Source of the DNA: Alteromonas australica
GTDB taxonomy: Bacteria; Pseudomonadota; Gammaproteobacteria; Enterobacterales; Alteromonadaceae
Direction of reading: 5' to 3'
NCBI RefSeq assembly: GCF_000730385.1
Contig: NZ_CP008849.1
Location: forward strand, 868,001-932,000
DNA: 64,000 nucleotides
Under the pieces are notes generated by a model. The model did no database searches and was not told where the DNA came from. It worked only from the letters and a program-made list of their open reading frames with translations. The position numbers were made by a program, and so were the translations under genes. Below are positions 34,167 to 45,407 of the stretch, one piece after another. Position 1 is the stretch's first letter; each line of letters starts with the position of its first letter.

Positions 34167-34673
34167 ATGCAAACGGAATGGGAGTTTGAACGCAAATTTG
34201 TGGTTTCTTATGTTCCAGAGGGGTTGCTAGATACCCGGAAGTCGGTGGTTATTCGCCAAGGGTATTTAGCGACCGAACGGGATAAACACATTCGAATTCG
34301 TGATGAAGGTGGCCATTACACTATGACTGTGAAACAGGGCATGGGGCTTAAACGTCGAGACACACGAATAGAATTAAACGCAGCGCAATTTAATGACCTC
34401 TGGCCATTAACTCAAAATATGAGGGTGGAGAAGAAGCGTTATCGAATAGATTTTTTTGGCGATCAATTGGTCGTTGATATTTTTGTTGGCAACCTTGCCC
34501 CGCTAAAGCTGGTTGAGGTTGAATTTGACAGTGAAATCAGTAGCCGACAATTCTTGCCGCCAGATTTTGCTGACTTAGAGGTGACCCATCGAAAGGAATT
34601 TCAAAACGTGGCTTTGGCGAGATATGGGCTGCCCGACATGGTCATTTCCAGCGGGCAGCAAGTCATTGCGTAA
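34167..34673 (+). CDS. CYTH-domain protein, probable inorganic triphosphatase
   Basis: 168 residues, a complete CYTH tunnel fold. The signature ExExK is EFERKF at the N-terminus (about residues 6-11). Further conserved charged strands are HIRIRDEGGHYTMTVKQG, KKRYRI and LVEVEFDSE, giving the Arg/Lys and Glu pairs that line the tunnel and bind triphosphate with Mg2+ or Mn2+. Bacterial stand-alone CYTH proteins of this size hydrolyse inorganic triphosphate or related compounds; some are adenylate cyclases (class IV), which is a less likely alternative. RBS CAGGAG 10 bp before the ATG. It converges with metK, 14 bp apart. Confidence 0.82.
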   Translation: MQTEWEFERKFVVSYVPEGLLDTRKSVVIRQGYLATERDKHIRIRDEGGHYTMTVKQGMGLKRRDTRIELNAAQFNDLWPLTQNMRVEKKRYRIDFFGDQLVVDIFVGNLAPLKLVEVEFDSEISSRQFLPPDFADLEVTHRKEFQNVALARYGLPDMVISSGQQVIA

Positions 34674-34687
34674 ATCTATATTCGGAC

Positions 34688-35833
34688 TTATACAGACGCG
34701 CGTAGCGCGTCTGCTTTATCTGTAGCTTCCCATGGGAATTCATCGCGACCAAAGTGGCCGTATGCCGCTGTGGGGCGATAAATAGGGCGCTCTAAATCTA
34801 GCATTTGAATAAGGCCGTAAGGGCGCAGGTCAAAGTGTTCACGTACAAGGGCCACTAGTGTTTTCTCATCAACCACACCTGTGCCGAAGGTATCGATACT
34901 GATAGACGTTGGCTCTGCCACACCAATGGCATAAGACACTTGAATTTCACAGCGCTTAGCCAAACCTGCTGCAACAATGTTCTTCGCTACGTAACGGCCC
35001 GCGTAGGCTGCACTGCGGTCAACTTTTGAGGGATCTTTACCTGAGAATGCACCACCACCATGACGGGCCATACCGCCGTAGGTATCTACAATGATTTTAC
35101 GACCGGTTAAACCACAATCGCCCATGGGGCCGCCAATAACAAAGCGGCCAGTGGGGTTGATGTGGAAGCGGGTGCTGGCGTCAATCCACTCGCTTGGTAG
35201 TACAGGCTTGATGATTTCTTCCATTACCGCTTCGCGAACCGTTTCCGTGCTCACAGAATCACAATGCTGGGTTGAAAGTACAACGGCATCAATGCCTACT
35301 GGCTTGTGGTTCTCATATTTAAAGGTAATTTGGCTTTTCGCATCGGGACGCAGCCAGTCAAGTTTTCCTGATTTACGCACTTCAGCTTGCTTTTGCACAA
35401 GACGGTGAGAGTACGTAATCGGCGCTGGCATTAATACGTCAGTTTCGTCACTGGCGTATCCGAACATTAAACCCTGATCACCGGCGCCCTGTTCTTCTAG
35501 GCTTGCGCGATCAACACCTTGGTTAATGTCAGGTGACTGTTTGCCAATAGCATTCAGTACCGCACATGAGTCGGCATCAAAGCCCATGTCAGAGTGCGTG
35601 TAGCCAATTTCTTTTACTGTTTTACGGGTTAGCTCTTCAATGTCTACCCACGCTGAGGTAGTGACTTCACCACCGACTAAAACCATACCGGTTTTTACAT
35701 ACGTTTCGCAGGCCACCCGAGCGCGAGGATCTTGCTCTAGAATTGCGTCAAGAACGGCATCTGAAATCTGATCAGCAATTTTGTCCGGATGTCCTTCAGA
35801 CACTGACTCGGATGTGAATAAATGCGTGGCCAT
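34688..35833 (-). CDS. metK: S-adenosylmethionine synthetase
   Basis: 381 residues, normal MetK length. It makes SAM from methionine and ATP with release of PPi and Pi. Recognisable motifs: [22 protein letters not shown] at the start, the [12 protein letters not shown] nonapeptide (ATP binding) and [19 protein letters not shown] (phosphate loop). Tandem MetJ-box sequences lie 64-95 bp upstream, so methionine/SAM repression is likely. The gene diverges from tkt, the arrangement conserved in gammaproteobacteria. Confidence 0.97.
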   Translation of the reverse strand: MATHLFTSESVSEGHPDKIADQISDAVLDAILEQDPRARVACETYVKTGMVLVGGEVTTSAWVDIEELTRKTVKEIGYTHSDMGFDADSCAVLNAIGKQSPDINQGVDRASLEEQGAGDQGLMFGYASDETDVLMPAPITYSHRLVQKQAEVRKSGKLDWLRPDAKSQITFKYENHKPVGIDAVVLSTQHCDSVSTETVREAVMEEIIKPVLPSEWIDASTRFHINPTGRFVIGGPMGDCGLTGRKIIVDTYGGMARHGGGAFSGKDPSKVDRSAAYAGRYVAKNIVAAGLAKRCEIQVSYAIGVAEPTSISIDTFGTGVVDEKTLVALVREHFDLRPYGLIQMLDLERPIYRPTAAYGHFGRDEFPWEATDKADALRASV

Positions 35834-35896
35834 AAATGCTCCGTAAGCGTTAAATTATCAAAATAGTCGTATATTGTACTAAAACAAGTTATAAAT

Positions 35897-35928
35897 ACCA
35901 GTCTTTACTTCTAGACGTCTAAAAGTCT
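35897..35928. promoter_or_regulatory. Tandem MetJ boxes upstream of metK
   Basis: Four in-phase 8-bp units: ACCAGTCT, TTACTTCT, AGACGTCT and AAAAGTCT. Against the met box AGACGTCT they match 5, 5, 8 and 6 positions. MetJ dimers bind such arrays cooperatively with SAM as corepressor. The rest of the 405-bp metK-tkt spacer (35834-36238) holds TTGACA at 35943-35948 but no well-spaced -10, and nothing else I can name. Confidence 0.7.
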
Positions 35929-36238
35929 TTCGTCACGTATAGTTGACATTACCCGATCATTTATAGGGGTATACAGGGCCTGAACCGAACGACAATACAA
36001 GACGCGAAGTTTAAGGAAGAAATAAAGATGGTTATTTTTATTGTTTATCGAATACGTATAGGTCACGCTATAGACCATTTTTTACTATGACTTTCGTTAT
36101 TGGCAATGAAAACCCATTGAACTGTAAGGTGGCATAGGTAAGAATAACGCCACATTCAAGCGTATAAAGAAGTTGAGCAAAAGCCTTACCTCCACGCTCA
36201 CTTGAATACGAAAGATACAAATAAAATCAGGAGACAAC

Positions 36239-38230
36239 ATGCCCTCTCGTCGTGAACTCGCCAATGCTATCCGTGCATTAAGCATGGATGCTGTTCAACA
36301 AGCTAAATCTGGTCACCCGGGCGCCCCAATGGGGATGGCCGATATTGCACAGGTGTTGTGGGGAGATTTCCTAGCACACAACCCTGCCAACCCATCATGG
36401 GCAAACCGCGATCGCTTCGTGCTTTCTAACGGCCACGGCTCTATGTTGTTGTACTCATTGCTTCACCTTTCTGGCTATGAATTGCCTATTGAAGAGTTGA
36501 AGAATTTCCGTCAACTTCACTCTAAAACGCCAGGTCACCCTGAATACGGTTATGCGCCTGGTGTAGAAACCACCACAGGGCCGTTAGGTCAGGGCATTAG
36601 CAATGCAGTGGGAATGGCGCTAGCTGAAAAAGTGCTAGCTGCACAGTTTAACCGTGACGGTCACGACATTGTTGATCATCATACTTACGCCTTTTTAGGT
36701 GACGGTTGCTTGATGGAAGGTATCTCACACGAAACCTGTTCACTAGCAGGCACGCTAGGTTTGGGCAAACTGATTGCGTTTTGGGATGACAATGGCATTT
36801 CCATCGACGGTGAAGTAGAAGGTTGGTTTACCGACGACACGCCTGCGCGCTTCAAGAGCTATGGCTGGGAAGTGATTGAAGGCGTTGATGGTCACGATGC
36901 TGAGCAAGTGAAAGCAGCCATTGAAAAAGGCCAAGCAAATACTGCTCAACCGACCCTTATTTGCTGTAAAACTACCATTGGTTTTGGTTCGCCAAATAAA
37001 GAAGGTACAGAGTCTTGCCACGGTGCACCATTGGGCGACGATGAAATTGTTGCTACGCGTGAAAAACTGGGCTGGAGTCATGGCGCCTTTGAAATTCCTG
37101 ACGACATTTATGCTGGCTGGGATGGTAAAGCGAAGGGCGCTAAAGCCGAAAGCGCGTGGAATGAGGCTTTCGCAGCCTATGAAGCGGCTTACCCAGAGCT
37201 TGCTGCTGAGTTTAAGCGCCGGGTAAATGGTGAGCTACCGGCTGATTTCAGCGAAAAAGCTGATGCCATTATTGCCGAGCTTCAAGCTAATCCACAAAAC
37301 ATTGCATCACGTAAAGCGTCGCAAAACGCGCTAAATGCTTTCGGCCCACTGCTTCCTGAGCTTCTAGGTGGTTCTGCCGACCTAGCAGGTTCAAACCTGA
37401 CCATATGGGATGGCAGCAAAGGAGTTGAAGCAAACGACGCATCAGGTAACTACATTTACTACGGTGTGCGTGAGTTTGGTATGTCTGCCATGATGAACGG
37501 TATTACCCTTCACGGTGGCTTTAAAGCTTATGGCGCAACCTTCCTTATGTTTATGGAATATGCGCGTAACGCGGTACGCATGGCAGCGCTTATGAAGCAG
37601 CCAGCTATTTTTGTCTACACCCACGACTCAATTGGATTGGGTGAAGATGGCCCTACTCACCAGCCGGTAGAGCAAGTGGTTGCACTACGTGCAACGCCAA
37701 ACCTAGACAACTGGCGTCCATGTGACCAAGTAGAGTCTGCGGTATCGTGGAAGTCTGCCATTGAGCGCACTGACGGCCCAACAACCCTAATTTTCACACG
37801 CCAAGGTTTGGCGCAGCAAGACAGAACGCCTGAACAGGTAGCCGATATTGCAAAAGGCGGTTACGTACTGAAAGATTGCGACGGAACGCCAGAGTTAATT
37901 CTGATTGGTACAGGCTCAGAAGTACAGTTGGCAGTGGAAGCCGCAGATAAGCTGACTGAACAAGGTAAAGCAGTTCGCGTTGTGTCTATGCCATCTACTG
38001 ATGTATTTGATCGTCAGTCAGCGGAATACCGCGAAAGCGTATTGCCATCAAGTGTGGTTAAGCGCGTTGCAGTTGAAGCCTTATCTAAAGACAGCTGGTA
38101 CAAATATGTTGGCTTTAATGGCGCGATTGTCGGTATGGACACCTTCGGTGAATCTGCGCCTGCTGGCGAGTTGTTTAAGCACTTCAACATTACTACTGAC
38201 GCGGTAGTAGAGGCGGCACTGTCTCTATAA
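36239..38230 (+). CDS. tkt: Transketolase
   Basis: 663 residues, the same length as E. coli TktA. A thiamine-diphosphate enzyme exchanging two-carbon units between pentose phosphate and glycolytic sugars. Motifs: [18 protein letters not shown], the ThDP-binding [12 protein letters not shown]...[10 protein letters not shown], and the pyrimidine-binding half with [14 protein letters not shown] and [28 protein letters not shown] before the ATG. First gene of tkt-epd-pgk-fba (20-bp gap to epd), diverging from metK. Confidence 0.97.
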   Translation: MPSRRELANAIRALSMDAVQQAKSGHPGAPMGMADIAQVLWGDFLAHNPANPSWANRDRFVLSNGHGSMLLYSLLHLSGYELPIEELKNFRQLHSKTPGHPEYGYAPGVETTTGPLGQGISNAVGMALAEKVLAAQFNRDGHDIVDHHTYAFLGDGCLMEGISHETCSLAGTLGLGKLIAFWDDNGISIDGEVEGWFTDDTPARFKSYGWEVIEGVDGHDAEQVKAAIEKGQANTAQPTLICCKTTIGFGSPNKEGTESCHGAPLGDDEIVATREKLGWSHGAFEIPDDIYAGWDGKAKGAKAESAWNEAFAAYEAAYPELAAEFKRRVNGELPADFSEKADAIIAELQANPQNIASRKASQNALNAFGPLLPELLGGSADLAGSNLTIWDGSKGVEANDASGNYIYYGVREFGMSAMMNGITLHGGFKAYGATFLMFMEYARNAVRMAALMKQPAIFVYTHDSIGLGEDGPTHQPVEQVVALRATPNLDNWRPCDQVESAVSWKSAIERTDGPTTLIFTRQGLAQQDRTPEQVADIAKGGYVLKDCDGTPELILIGTGSEVQLAVEAADKLTEQGKAVRVVSMPSTDVFDRQSAEYRESVLPSSVVKRVAVEALSKDSWYKYVGFNGAIVGMDTFGESAPAGELFKHFNITTDAVVEAALSL

Positions 38231-38249
38231 GAGGTAAATAAATAAGCCT

Positions 38250-39260
38250 ATGGTAAATATTGCCATAAATGGGTTTGGTCGTATTGGTCGCAACGTGTTG
38301 CGTGCACTTTATGAAAGTGGACGCAATAACGAGTTTAACGTTGTGGCCATCAACGACATTGCTAAGCCCGAAGGCATCGCACATTTGCTTAAATACGATA
38401 CCGCCCACGGGCGGTTCCGTTTTGATGTGGCCTTAGAAAATAATACCCTTAAGGTGGCGGGGAGCCCTATCCAGCTGTTAGCCGAACCTGACATTAATCA
38501 CCTGCCGTGGCAAGCCTTAGGCGTGGATATTGTGCTTGAGTGCACCGGTAAATTCGATGATAGAACCTCAGGCCTGGCGCATATCAATGCTGGGGCAGGC
38601 AAGGTGCTTTTTTCTTCACCGGGTGCCACAGATTTAGACAATACCGTTATTTTTGGTACCAATGAAGATACGTTAACCAGTGAACAAAAGTTGGTCTCTA
38701 ACGGGTCCTGTACCACGAATTGTATTGTGCCTGTCATCCAAGCGCTTGATGCGGCTTTTGGCGTAGAAAGTGGAACAATTACGACTATTCACGCGTCTAT
38801 GCACGACCAACAAGTGATTGATGCTTACCATGAAGATTTGCGCAGAACCCGCGCAGCAAGCCAGTCAATTATTCCCGTTGATACGCGCTTAGCGGCAGGT
38901 ATAGAGCGTATTCTGCCTAAGTTTGCAGGGAAGTTTGAAGCAATCGCTGTGCGTGTGCCCACGATAAACGTCACTGCTATGGACTTAAGTGTCAGCCTTA
39001 ATGCTAAAGTCACTATTGAGCAGGTAAATCAGGCGCTTCGTAGTGCAAAGGCGGGGCGATTACAGGGAATTTTGGATTACACCGAAGAGCCTTTGGTGTC
39101 GGTAGATTTTAATCATGACCCACACTCGTGTATTGTAGATGGCACACAAACGCGAGTAAGCCATAAGCAGCTGGTTAAAACCCTGGTATGGTGTGACAAC
39201 GAATGGGGTTTTGCTAACCGAATGCTCGACACCGCCAAAGCGATGTTCGACGCAAAATAA
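38250..39260 (+). CDS. epd: D-erythrose-4-phosphate dehydrogenase
   Basis: 336 residues of the GAPDH superfamily. NAD-binding [19 protein letters not shown]; catalytic cysteine in [12 protein letters not shown]; then [25 protein letters not shown], the Epd-type sequence, where GAPDH would read HAYTNDQ. Epd oxidises erythrose 4-phosphate to 4-phosphoerythronate for pyridoxal phosphate synthesis. Its position between tkt and pgk is that of the gammaproteobacterial epd-pgk-fba operon. A GAPDH function is less likely given these residues. Confidence 0.92.
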   Translation: MVNIAINGFGRIGRNVLRALYESGRNNEFNVVAINDIAKPEGIAHLLKYDTAHGRFRFDVALENNTLKVAGSPIQLLAEPDINHLPWQALGVDIVLECTGKFDDRTSGLAHINAGAGKVLFSSPGATDLDNTVIFGTNEDTLTSEQKLVSNGSCTTNCIVPVIQALDAAFGVESGTITTIHASMHDQQVIDAYHEDLRRTRAASQSIIPVDTRLAAGIERILPKFAGKFEAIAVRVPTINVTAMDLSVSLNAKVTIEQVNQALRSAKAGRLQGILDYTEEPLVSVDFNHDPHSCIVDGTQTRVSHKQLVKTLVWCDNEWGFANRMLDTAKAMFDAK

Positions 39261-39380
39261 TGCATTAATGCTGCCAGGGTTGGTAGCACAACCCGCGCAG
39301 CTTTCATAAGTTAATATGCCCTTGTTAATCATGTTGTTGATTCACAGGGGCGGTAAATTTAAATTAACATAGGAAAGACA

Positions 39381-40556
39381 ATGGCAATTCCAAGTATGAG
39401 CGATATGGCCCTTAACGGTCAGCGTGTTCTAATCAGACAAGATTTAAACGTGCCGGTAAAAGACGGCAAAGTGACTTCTGATGCGCGTATTAAAGCATCT
39501 ATTCCCACGATTAAAGCGGCCTTAGAAGCCGGCGCAGCGGTAATGGTGATGTCTCATCTTGGCCGCCCCACTGAAGGGGAGCCTGCCGATGAGTTTTCAC
39601 TACAACCTGTTGTCGATTACCTTAACGACGCGCTCGATGTTCCCGTCAAGCTTGTCAAAAACTACCTTGATGGCGTGGAACTTGCCGACGGTGAATTGGT
39701 TATTTTGGAAAATGTTCGTTTTAACCAAGGCGAAAAGAAAGACGACGAAACCCTAGCGAAGCAATACGCAGCCCTGTGCGACATCTTTGTGATGGATGCA
39801 TTTGGTACTGCACACCGTGCACAAGCCTCTACTCATGGCGTCGCTAAGTTTGCTCCTAAAGCGTGTGCAGGCCCTCTACTTGCGGCTGAACTTGACGCGC
39901 TTGGCAAGGCTTTAGATAACCCTAAGCGCCCTATGGTAGCCATTGTGGGTGGCTCTAAAGTTTCTACAAAACTTACGGTATTAAAAACGTTGGCCGAAAA
40001 AGTTGACCAGTTAATTGTTGGTGGCGGTATTGCCAATACCTTTATTGCAGCACAGGGTCACAATGTTGGTAAATCTCTTGTGGAAATGGATTTAACCGAA
40101 CAAGCCACTCAGCTCATGAACGAAGCACAGGCTAACGGCGGTAACATTCCAGTACCTACTGATGTTGTGGTAGGGCAAGCGTTTGATGAAAATACACAAG
40201 CCACCCTGAAAGCGGTATCTGATGTCGCTGATGATGATATGATTTTTGATATCGGCCCTGATTCCTCAAAAGCTCTAGAGTCCATTATTAAAAATGCCGG
40301 CACCATTGTATGGAATGGGCCAGTAGGTGTCTTTGAGTTTGAACAGTTCAGTGCGGGAACGAAAGCGCTTTCTCAAGCAATTGCCGAAAGTGATGCGTTC
40401 TCAATTGCAGGTGGTGGTGATACACTAGCTGCAGTCGATAGATATGAAATCGCTGACAAGATATCTTATATCTCAACAGGTGGTGGTGCATTCCTCGAGT
40501 TTTTAGAAGGAAAAACACTACCTGCAGTAGCCATGTTAGAAGAAAAAAATAAATAA
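39381..40556 (+). CDS. pgk: Phosphoglycerate kinase
   Basis: 391 residues. It interconverts 1,3-bisphosphoglycerate and ADP with 3-phosphoglycerate and ATP. Motifs: [17 protein letters not shown] (substrate site), [44 protein letters not shown] (nucleotide site) and the C-terminal [22 protein letters not shown] before the ATG. It follows epd by 120 bp; a hairpin lies between it and the aldolase gene. Confidence 0.97.
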   Translation: MAIPSMSDMALNGQRVLIRQDLNVPVKDGKVTSDARIKASIPTIKAALEAGAAVMVMSHLGRPTEGEPADEFSLQPVVDYLNDALDVPVKLVKNYLDGVELADGELVILENVRFNQGEKKDDETLAKQYAALCDIFVMDAFGTAHRAQASTHGVAKFAPKACAGPLLAAELDALGKALDNPKRPMVAIVGGSKVSTKLTVLKTLAEKVDQLIVGGGIANTFIAAQGHNVGKSLVEMDLTEQATQLMNEAQANGGNIPVPTDVVVGQAFDENTQATLKAVSDVADDDMIFDIGPDSSKALESIIKNAGTIVWNGPVGVFEFEQFSAGTKALSQAIAESDAFSIAGGGDTLAAVDRYEIADKISYISTGGGAFLEFLEGKTLPAVAMLEEKNK

Positions 40557-40589
40557 TACTAACAGGTTACAAGAATCGGAAACGATTTT

Positions 40590-40616
40590 GCCGGTGCTAC
40601 AGTGACGTACACCGGC
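40590..40616 (+). other. Intercistronic hairpin pgk-fba
   Basis: GCCGGTG (40590-40596) and CACCGGC (40610-40616), 7-bp GC-rich stem, 13-nt loop, followed by TTATAAC without a proper T run. It may cause partial termination or mark an mRNA processing site, changing the ratio of pgk to fba. Confidence 0.45.
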
Positions 40617-40674
40617 TTATAACTATAAACCCTACAGCTGTCCACAGGACAGGAATATAAAAAGGAGTGTTGCA

Positions 40675-41574
40675 ATGGCATCACAAGCTCAGCAAGCTAT
40701 GCTGGATAAACTCAATACGCAAACGGGTTTTATTGCAGCCCTAGATCAAAGTGGCGGCAGTACACCTAAAGCATTGCGTCTTTATGGCATTGAAGAGTCT
40801 GAATACAGTTCAGACGAAGAAATGTTCAACCTCGTTCATGAAATGCGTACCCGCATTATTACCAGCACCCCTTTTAGCGGTGAGCGCGTATTAGGCGCAA
40901 TCCTGTTTGAAAACACACTTGATAGAGAAATTGAAGGCATGTCTACTGCGCATTTCTTGTGGCAGAAAAAGCGTGTTATCCCTTTCTTAAAAGTGGACAA
41001 AGGGCTAGAGGCTGAAAGCAATGGTGTGCAGGTAATGAAGCCTATTGTCGGCCTAGATGCTCTGCTAGCGAAAGCGGTTGCGCAAGACGTATTTGGTACA
41101 AAAATGCGTAGCGTGGTAAAACTCGCTAACCATCAAGGTATCAAAGATGTGGTTGCTCAGCAGTTTGAAGTGGGTAAGGAAATTCTCGCCGCAGGGTTAG
41201 TGCCTATTATTGAACCTGAGGTTGACATTAACAGCCCTCAAAAAGCAGAAGCAGAAGCATTACTGAAACTTGAAATCCTCACTCAGCTAAATTTACTGAA
41301 TGAAGGCCAAGAAGTTATGCTGAAACTGACTTTGCCTACGGAAGCGAATTTCTACAAAGAGCTTGTCGATCATCCGCGGGTACTGAAAGTGGTCGCACTT
41401 TCTGGTGGATATAGCCGCGATGATGCGAATGCGAAATTGGCTGAAAACCAAGGTATTATTGCTAGTTTCTCAAGAGCACTTACCGAAGGTGTTTCGGCTA
41501 AGCAAAGCCAAGAAGAATTTGAAGCGACACTAGATGCAGCGATTGAAGGCATCTATCAGGCGTCAAAGTCATAA
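40675..41574 (+). CDS. Class I fructose-bisphosphate aldolase
   Basis: 299 residues of the class I (Schiff-base) aldolase type: [55 protein letters not shown] and [11 protein letters not shown], with lysines in the conserved strands. It cleaves fructose 1,6-bisphosphate to DHAP and glyceraldehyde 3-phosphate without a metal. It resembles the Staphylococcus Fda type. In E. coli the gene after pgk is the class II, zinc-dependent fbaA, so the enzyme class differs at the same operon position. Strong RBS AAAGGAG before the ATG. A terminator follows. Confidence 0.92.
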   Translation: MASQAQQAMLDKLNTQTGFIAALDQSGGSTPKALRLYGIEESEYSSDEEMFNLVHEMRTRIITSTPFSGERVLGAILFENTLDREIEGMSTAHFLWQKKRVIPFLKVDKGLEAESNGVQVMKPIVGLDALLAKAVAQDVFGTKMRSVVKLANHQGIKDVVAQQFEVGKEILAAGLVPIIEPEVDINSPQKAEAEALLKLEILTQLNLLNEGQEVMLKLTLPTEANFYKELVDHPRVLKVVALSGGYSRDDANAKLAENQGIIASFSRALTEGVSAKQSQEEFEATLDAAIEGIYQASKS

Positions 41575-41594
41575 AGTAAAATATGAATTCATTA

Positions 41595-41622
41595 AAAAAG
41601 GAGAGCGTTGCTCTCCTTTTTT
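41595..41622 (+). terminator. Rho-independent terminator after the aldolase gene
   Basis: GGAGAGC (41600-41606), loop GTT, GCTCTCC (41610-41616), then six T. The A run before the stem makes it usable from the minus strand too, for ppx. Confidence 0.92.
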
Positions 41623-41715
41623 GTGTTTGTTTCCCGCCCATTTAGGGTAACCCTTGCCGTTATCTGTTGTTAACCGTTGCTTACTTATAGGCTATATCGA
41701 AAGCTTCTGTGTTAA

Positions 41716-43269
41716 CTAACTCTCCAGTTTTGTGATGTCGGGCTTAATCACCAACGACAAATCTAGACTTTTCCAATACACACTTTCTCTGATTAAATCT
41801 GCTGAGATAATCGGCTTTTCATCTAACCATTCGTCAGGGAAGGTAAGAGTAAGTACATGTTTATCAACGTGTATTTTTACGTCAGGAACAAAGCCTTCTT
41901 GGCGTTTAATATTCAACAACGCCCCTAACCGCAATAAGGCAATTAAGCGTTTTACTGCATTGTCCTCAAATAGGTTAAAGTTCGGTAACTCATTGGTGCG
42001 TATCTTTTTGCGATGAAAGCGTACGAGGGTGGCCAATAGCAACTGTTGTTCTTGGGTAAATCCAGGCATGTCTACATTTGCCAAAATATACGCACTGTGT
42101 TTTTGAATGCCTCGGGTGTTAATTTGCATTCCTACTTCGTGCAGCAGCGCTGCCCAACCCAGCATACTTCTGAAATCTTTTCCTTTAAGCTTCCATTCTT
42201 TTGCCACTTGATCGAAAAACTGCAAGGTTGTGTTTAACACCATAGTGGCTTGCGCCGTGTCTACGTCGTAACGCGTCGCTAGGCTGCTGGCGGTTCTGCC
42301 TCTAATATCAGCATGATGAAGCTCATCTTCCATCTGATATAACACGCCTTCTCTTAGCGCCGCAGGCGAGTAGGTTAACCCTTCTATGTCTAAGGCTTTA
42401 AACACAGCAATTAATATGGCTAAGCCGCCTGCAATAACTACTCGCCTATCATCGCTTAGGTTCGGGTAGTTAAGTTTGTCTACATGACCGGCGCTGACAA
42501 ACTCTTTCATTAGGTTGCGTAGGCTTTTTTGGGTGACAGGCACATCATGACCATTTGCATTGTCTTGTTGGCACAAGGTAAATAATGAACGAATGGTACC
42601 TGAGGTACCAATACACTGTACCCAGCCGAGACGACGGTACTTGCCGTCAATCATTTCAAGTTCTTGTGCCGCCGCAGTAATGGCACGATCAAATGACTTA
42701 CCTTTTAATTCGCCATCGGGGAAGAAGCGTTGGGTGTAGCTCACACAGCCCATTTGTAAGCTTCTGCACAGCAAAGGCTTAAACCCCTTACCAATCACAA
42801 ATTCAGTTGACCCGCCGCCAATATCAACCACTAACTGTTGTCCATCAGCGTGATTGGTGTGGGCAACGCCAGAATAAATAAGACGTGCTTCCTCTACCCC
42901 AGAAATAACTTCGACAGGATAGGGAAGGATCTCTTTGGCTTGATTGATAAAGTCTCGGGCATTTACCGCTTTACGCAGTGTATGTGTGGCAACAATACGT
43001 ACAGAATCAGGCTCGAAGCCGCGTAGGCTTTCGGCAATAACCCGCAACATATTTAAGCCACGCTCCATGGCTTCTTCTGATAAAACATTGTTTTCATCAA
43101 GACCTTCAGCCAGTCGAACTTTTTGTTTCACACGGTGAAGAATTTGAACTGACCCAGCCACAATACGCGCTACCACGAGGTGAAAGCTGTTAGAACCAAT
43201 GTCTAATGCTGCGACTTTATTGGTTTCGCGGCTTTCTACTGAGCTTAATACGGTTTCATGTTGGGTCAT
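41716..43269 (-). CDS. ppx: Exopolyphosphatase (Ppx/GppA family)
   Basis: 517 residues, close to E. coli Ppx (513). The N-terminal ASKHA fold has VAALDIGSNSFHLVVARI and LVVDIGGGSTEFVIG; the C-terminal HD-type helical part contains LLHEVGMQINTRGIQKHSAYI. It removes phosphate from polyphosphate chain ends. It starts 20 bp after the ppk1 stop on the same strand, forming the common ppk-ppx operon. GppA (guanosine pentaphosphatase) is the alternative; the length and ppk partner favour Ppx. Confidence 0.93.
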   Translation of the reverse strand: MTQHETVLSSVESRETNKVAALDIGSNSFHLVVARIVAGSVQILHRVKQKVRLAEGLDENNVLSEEAMERGLNMLRVIAESLRGFEPDSVRIVATHTLRKAVNARDFINQAKEILPYPVEVISGVEEARLIYSGVAHTNHADGQQLVVDIGGGSTEFVIGKGFKPLLCRSLQMGCVSYTQRFFPDGELKGKSFDRAITAAAQELEMIDGKYRRLGWVQCIGTSGTIRSLFTLCQQDNANGHDVPVTQKSLRNLMKEFVSAGHVDKLNYPNLSDDRRVVIAGGLAILIAVFKALDIEGLTYSPAALREGVLYQMEDELHHADIRGRTASSLATRYDVDTAQATMVLNTTLQFFDQVAKEWKLKGKDFRSMLGWAALLHEVGMQINTRGIQKHSAYILANVDMPGFTQEQQLLLATLVRFHRKKIRTNELPNFNLFEDNAVKRLIALLRLGALLNIKRQEGFVPDVKIHVDKHVLTLTFPDEWLDEKPIISADLIRESVYWKSLDLSLVIKPDITKLES

Positions 43270-43289
43270 GTAGTTTCTTCATTTCCTGC

Positions 43290-45359
43290 TTATTTGTCTT
43301 CTTGTTGCTTTAAATAGTCGTAAATCTCTATTTGTGAGCGTAATTTTTTACGGTTGCCTCTGCGAACGTACTTGTTGCTCTGATCTCTGTCAATTACTCT
43401 CGCTTTTAAAGTATCACGGAATTGCATTTCCATGATATCCACCACACGCTGTTGAAGGGATTTATCGTATATTGGGCAGCCAACTTCAATACGGTTATCC
43501 ATATTGCGAGTCATCCAGTCGGCTGAACTGATAAACACTTTTCGTTCGCCGCCGCCTTCAAATATCATCACTCTGGGGTGTTCTAAAAACCTATCAACGA
43601 TGGAAATGATTTCTATATTTTCACTTAACCCTTTTACACCAGGGTTCAATGAACACATGCCTCGAACAATTCCTCGTATCCTCACACCAGCTTGGCTCGC
43701 TCGGTACAGGTCATCAATCAGTTCTTTATCAACCAAGTTGTTAATCTTAAACGTTATCTTCGCATCAGCCCCTTCTTTTAAATGCTGGATTTCTTGGCGA
43801 ATTAATGACTGTATCTTGGTCCGCGCATTGAGCGGCGATATTTGTAAATGCTGGAATTTATAACGACGGTACGGGTAATTGATAAGGTCGAATACGGCCA
43901 CCCCTTCATTCGCCAATTCCTGATTGCGGGTAAACAAGCTGAAGTCGGTATAAATTTTTGCCGTTTTTTCGTTGAAGTTACCTGTACCAAAGTGGGCATA
44001 GTTCACCAACGAGCCACGCTCTTCACGGCTCACAATACATAATTTAGAGTGTATTTTAAGGGTTGGCACACCTAACACAACGCGAATACCCGCGTCGGTC
44101 ATACGTTTCGACCATTCAATATTGGCTTCTTCGTCGAAACGAGCGCGAAGCTCTACCACAACGGTCACTTTCTTTCCGTTATCAACCGCATCAATCAGTG
44201 AGTTGATGATGCGAGAATTACTGGCTACCCGATAAATATTGATACGAATGGCTTTTACGCTGGGGTCGAAGGCGGCTTGACGCACAAACTCAGTGAAGTG
44301 CAAAAAGCGATGGTACGGGTAATAAAGGAGTATGTCGTGGGCCGTAATGGCATCGAATACCGTGTTGTATTTTGAAAATGCGCTGGTATCGATAGCGGGT
44401 AAAGCCCCATGTTCTAAGTATTCTCGCCCCACATTGGGAAAGCCGATGAAATCCTTAAAGTTGCGGTAATGTCCGGCAGCATGCATGGTATCAAGCTTGG
44501 TGATCCGTAAACGCTTGCGCAAGTCATTCACCATGTCATCTGGCATGTCGTTATCGTAAATCACCCGGACAGGCTCTGCGATAAGGCGCTGTTTCATACT
44601 CTCTGACATTTTTTCAACGTAGCTTTCGTCAATTTCGTCATTAATCGAGTATTCAGCATCTCGTGTCATTTTAAACGAAAAGGACTCAATTTCGTCGAAC
44701 TTCACAAAGCCTCGGAAAATGTCTTCTAAGCAAAGCTGAATCATGTCGTCCAACATAATAATATGTTTTTTCTTACGGCTTTTTTCCGGAGGAATCAGCT
44801 TAAAGCGTGACATTTCAGAGGTAGGAACCTGAATAACGGCAAAGCGGGTGTTACGCTCTTTTCTTCTCAACGCCACATACAAATATACTGAGGTGCCGTT
44901 AAGTCGGCTAAGCAGGTCAACCTTCTTATCGATAAGAATAGGGGCAATATGACGAAGGACCTTGTTGACAAAGAAATTGCGAACCCATTGCTTTTGATAG
45001 TCGTTAAGATCATTTTTGCGCAAAATGTGGATGTTATATCGCGCTAACGACTTCAATACGTCTTTATGAATTTCGTCAAACTTGTCTGACAACTGCACAA
45101 CTTTCTTTTGAATGCGCTCCATCAACTCAGTTTGACGCAACGCTTCTTCTTCGTTGCCGTCATTTTGAGCAATGGTAATTTGCCGCTTAACATCCGCCGC
45201 ACGTACACGGTAAAACTCATCTAGGTTATTTGAGTAAATACCGAGAAAGCGTATACGCTCTACCGCTGGGTTATTTTTGTCCGCGGCTTCTTGTAATACA
45301 CGCTCATTAAAAGCGAGCCAACTAAGCTCTTTGGGATAATATAAATCTTCGTTATCCAT
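43290..45359 (-). CDS. ppk1: Polyphosphate kinase 1
   Basis: 689 residues, same size as E. coli Ppk (688). It polymerises the ATP gamma-phosphate into polyphosphate at the membrane. Domains: N-terminal helical region (LSWLAFNERVLQEAAD), head domain and two phospholipase-D-like halves. The phosphorylated His is in LKIHSKLCIVSREE, and the second catalytic His region is DRFLEHPRVMIFEGGGE. First gene of ppk-ppx; a Pho-box-like pair of repeats lies about 50 bp upstream of its start. Confidence 0.96.
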   Translation of the reverse strand: MDNEDLYYPKELSWLAFNERVLQEAADKNNPAVERIRFLGIYSNNLDEFYRVRAADVKRQITIAQNDGNEEEALRQTELMERIQKKVVQLSDKFDEIHKDVLKSLARYNIHILRKNDLNDYQKQWVRNFFVNKVLRHIAPILIDKKVDLLSRLNGTSVYLYVALRRKERNTRFAVIQVPTSEMSRFKLIPPEKSRKKKHIIMLDDMIQLCLEDIFRGFVKFDEIESFSFKMTRDAEYSINDEIDESYVEKMSESMKQRLIAEPVRVIYDNDMPDDMVNDLRKRLRITKLDTMHAAGHYRNFKDFIGFPNVGREYLEHGALPAIDTSAFSKYNTVFDAITAHDILLYYPYHRFLHFTEFVRQAAFDPSVKAIRINIYRVASNSRIINSLIDAVDNGKKVTVVVELRARFDEEANIEWSKRMTDAGIRVVLGVPTLKIHSKLCIVSREERGSLVNYAHFGTGNFNEKTAKIYTDFSLFTRNQELANEGVAVFDLINYPYRRYKFQHLQISPLNARTKIQSLIRQEIQHLKEGADAKITFKINNLVDKELIDDLYRASQAGVRIRGIVRGMCSLNPGVKGLSENIEIISIVDRFLEHPRVMIFEGGGERKVFISSADWMTRNMDNRIEVGCPIYDKSLQQRVVDIMEMQFRDTLKARVIDRDQSNKYVRRGNRKKLRSQIEIYDYLKQQEDK

Positions 45360-45407
45360 AAATGTTCATATTCACTATTAAAAATGGTCAAAGACTGCCA
45401 TTAGTCG

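Noticed and set aside
35834..36238. SAM riboswitch upstream of metK
   Set aside because: No SAM-I or SAM-II-type core was seen; tandem MetJ boxes explain regulation.
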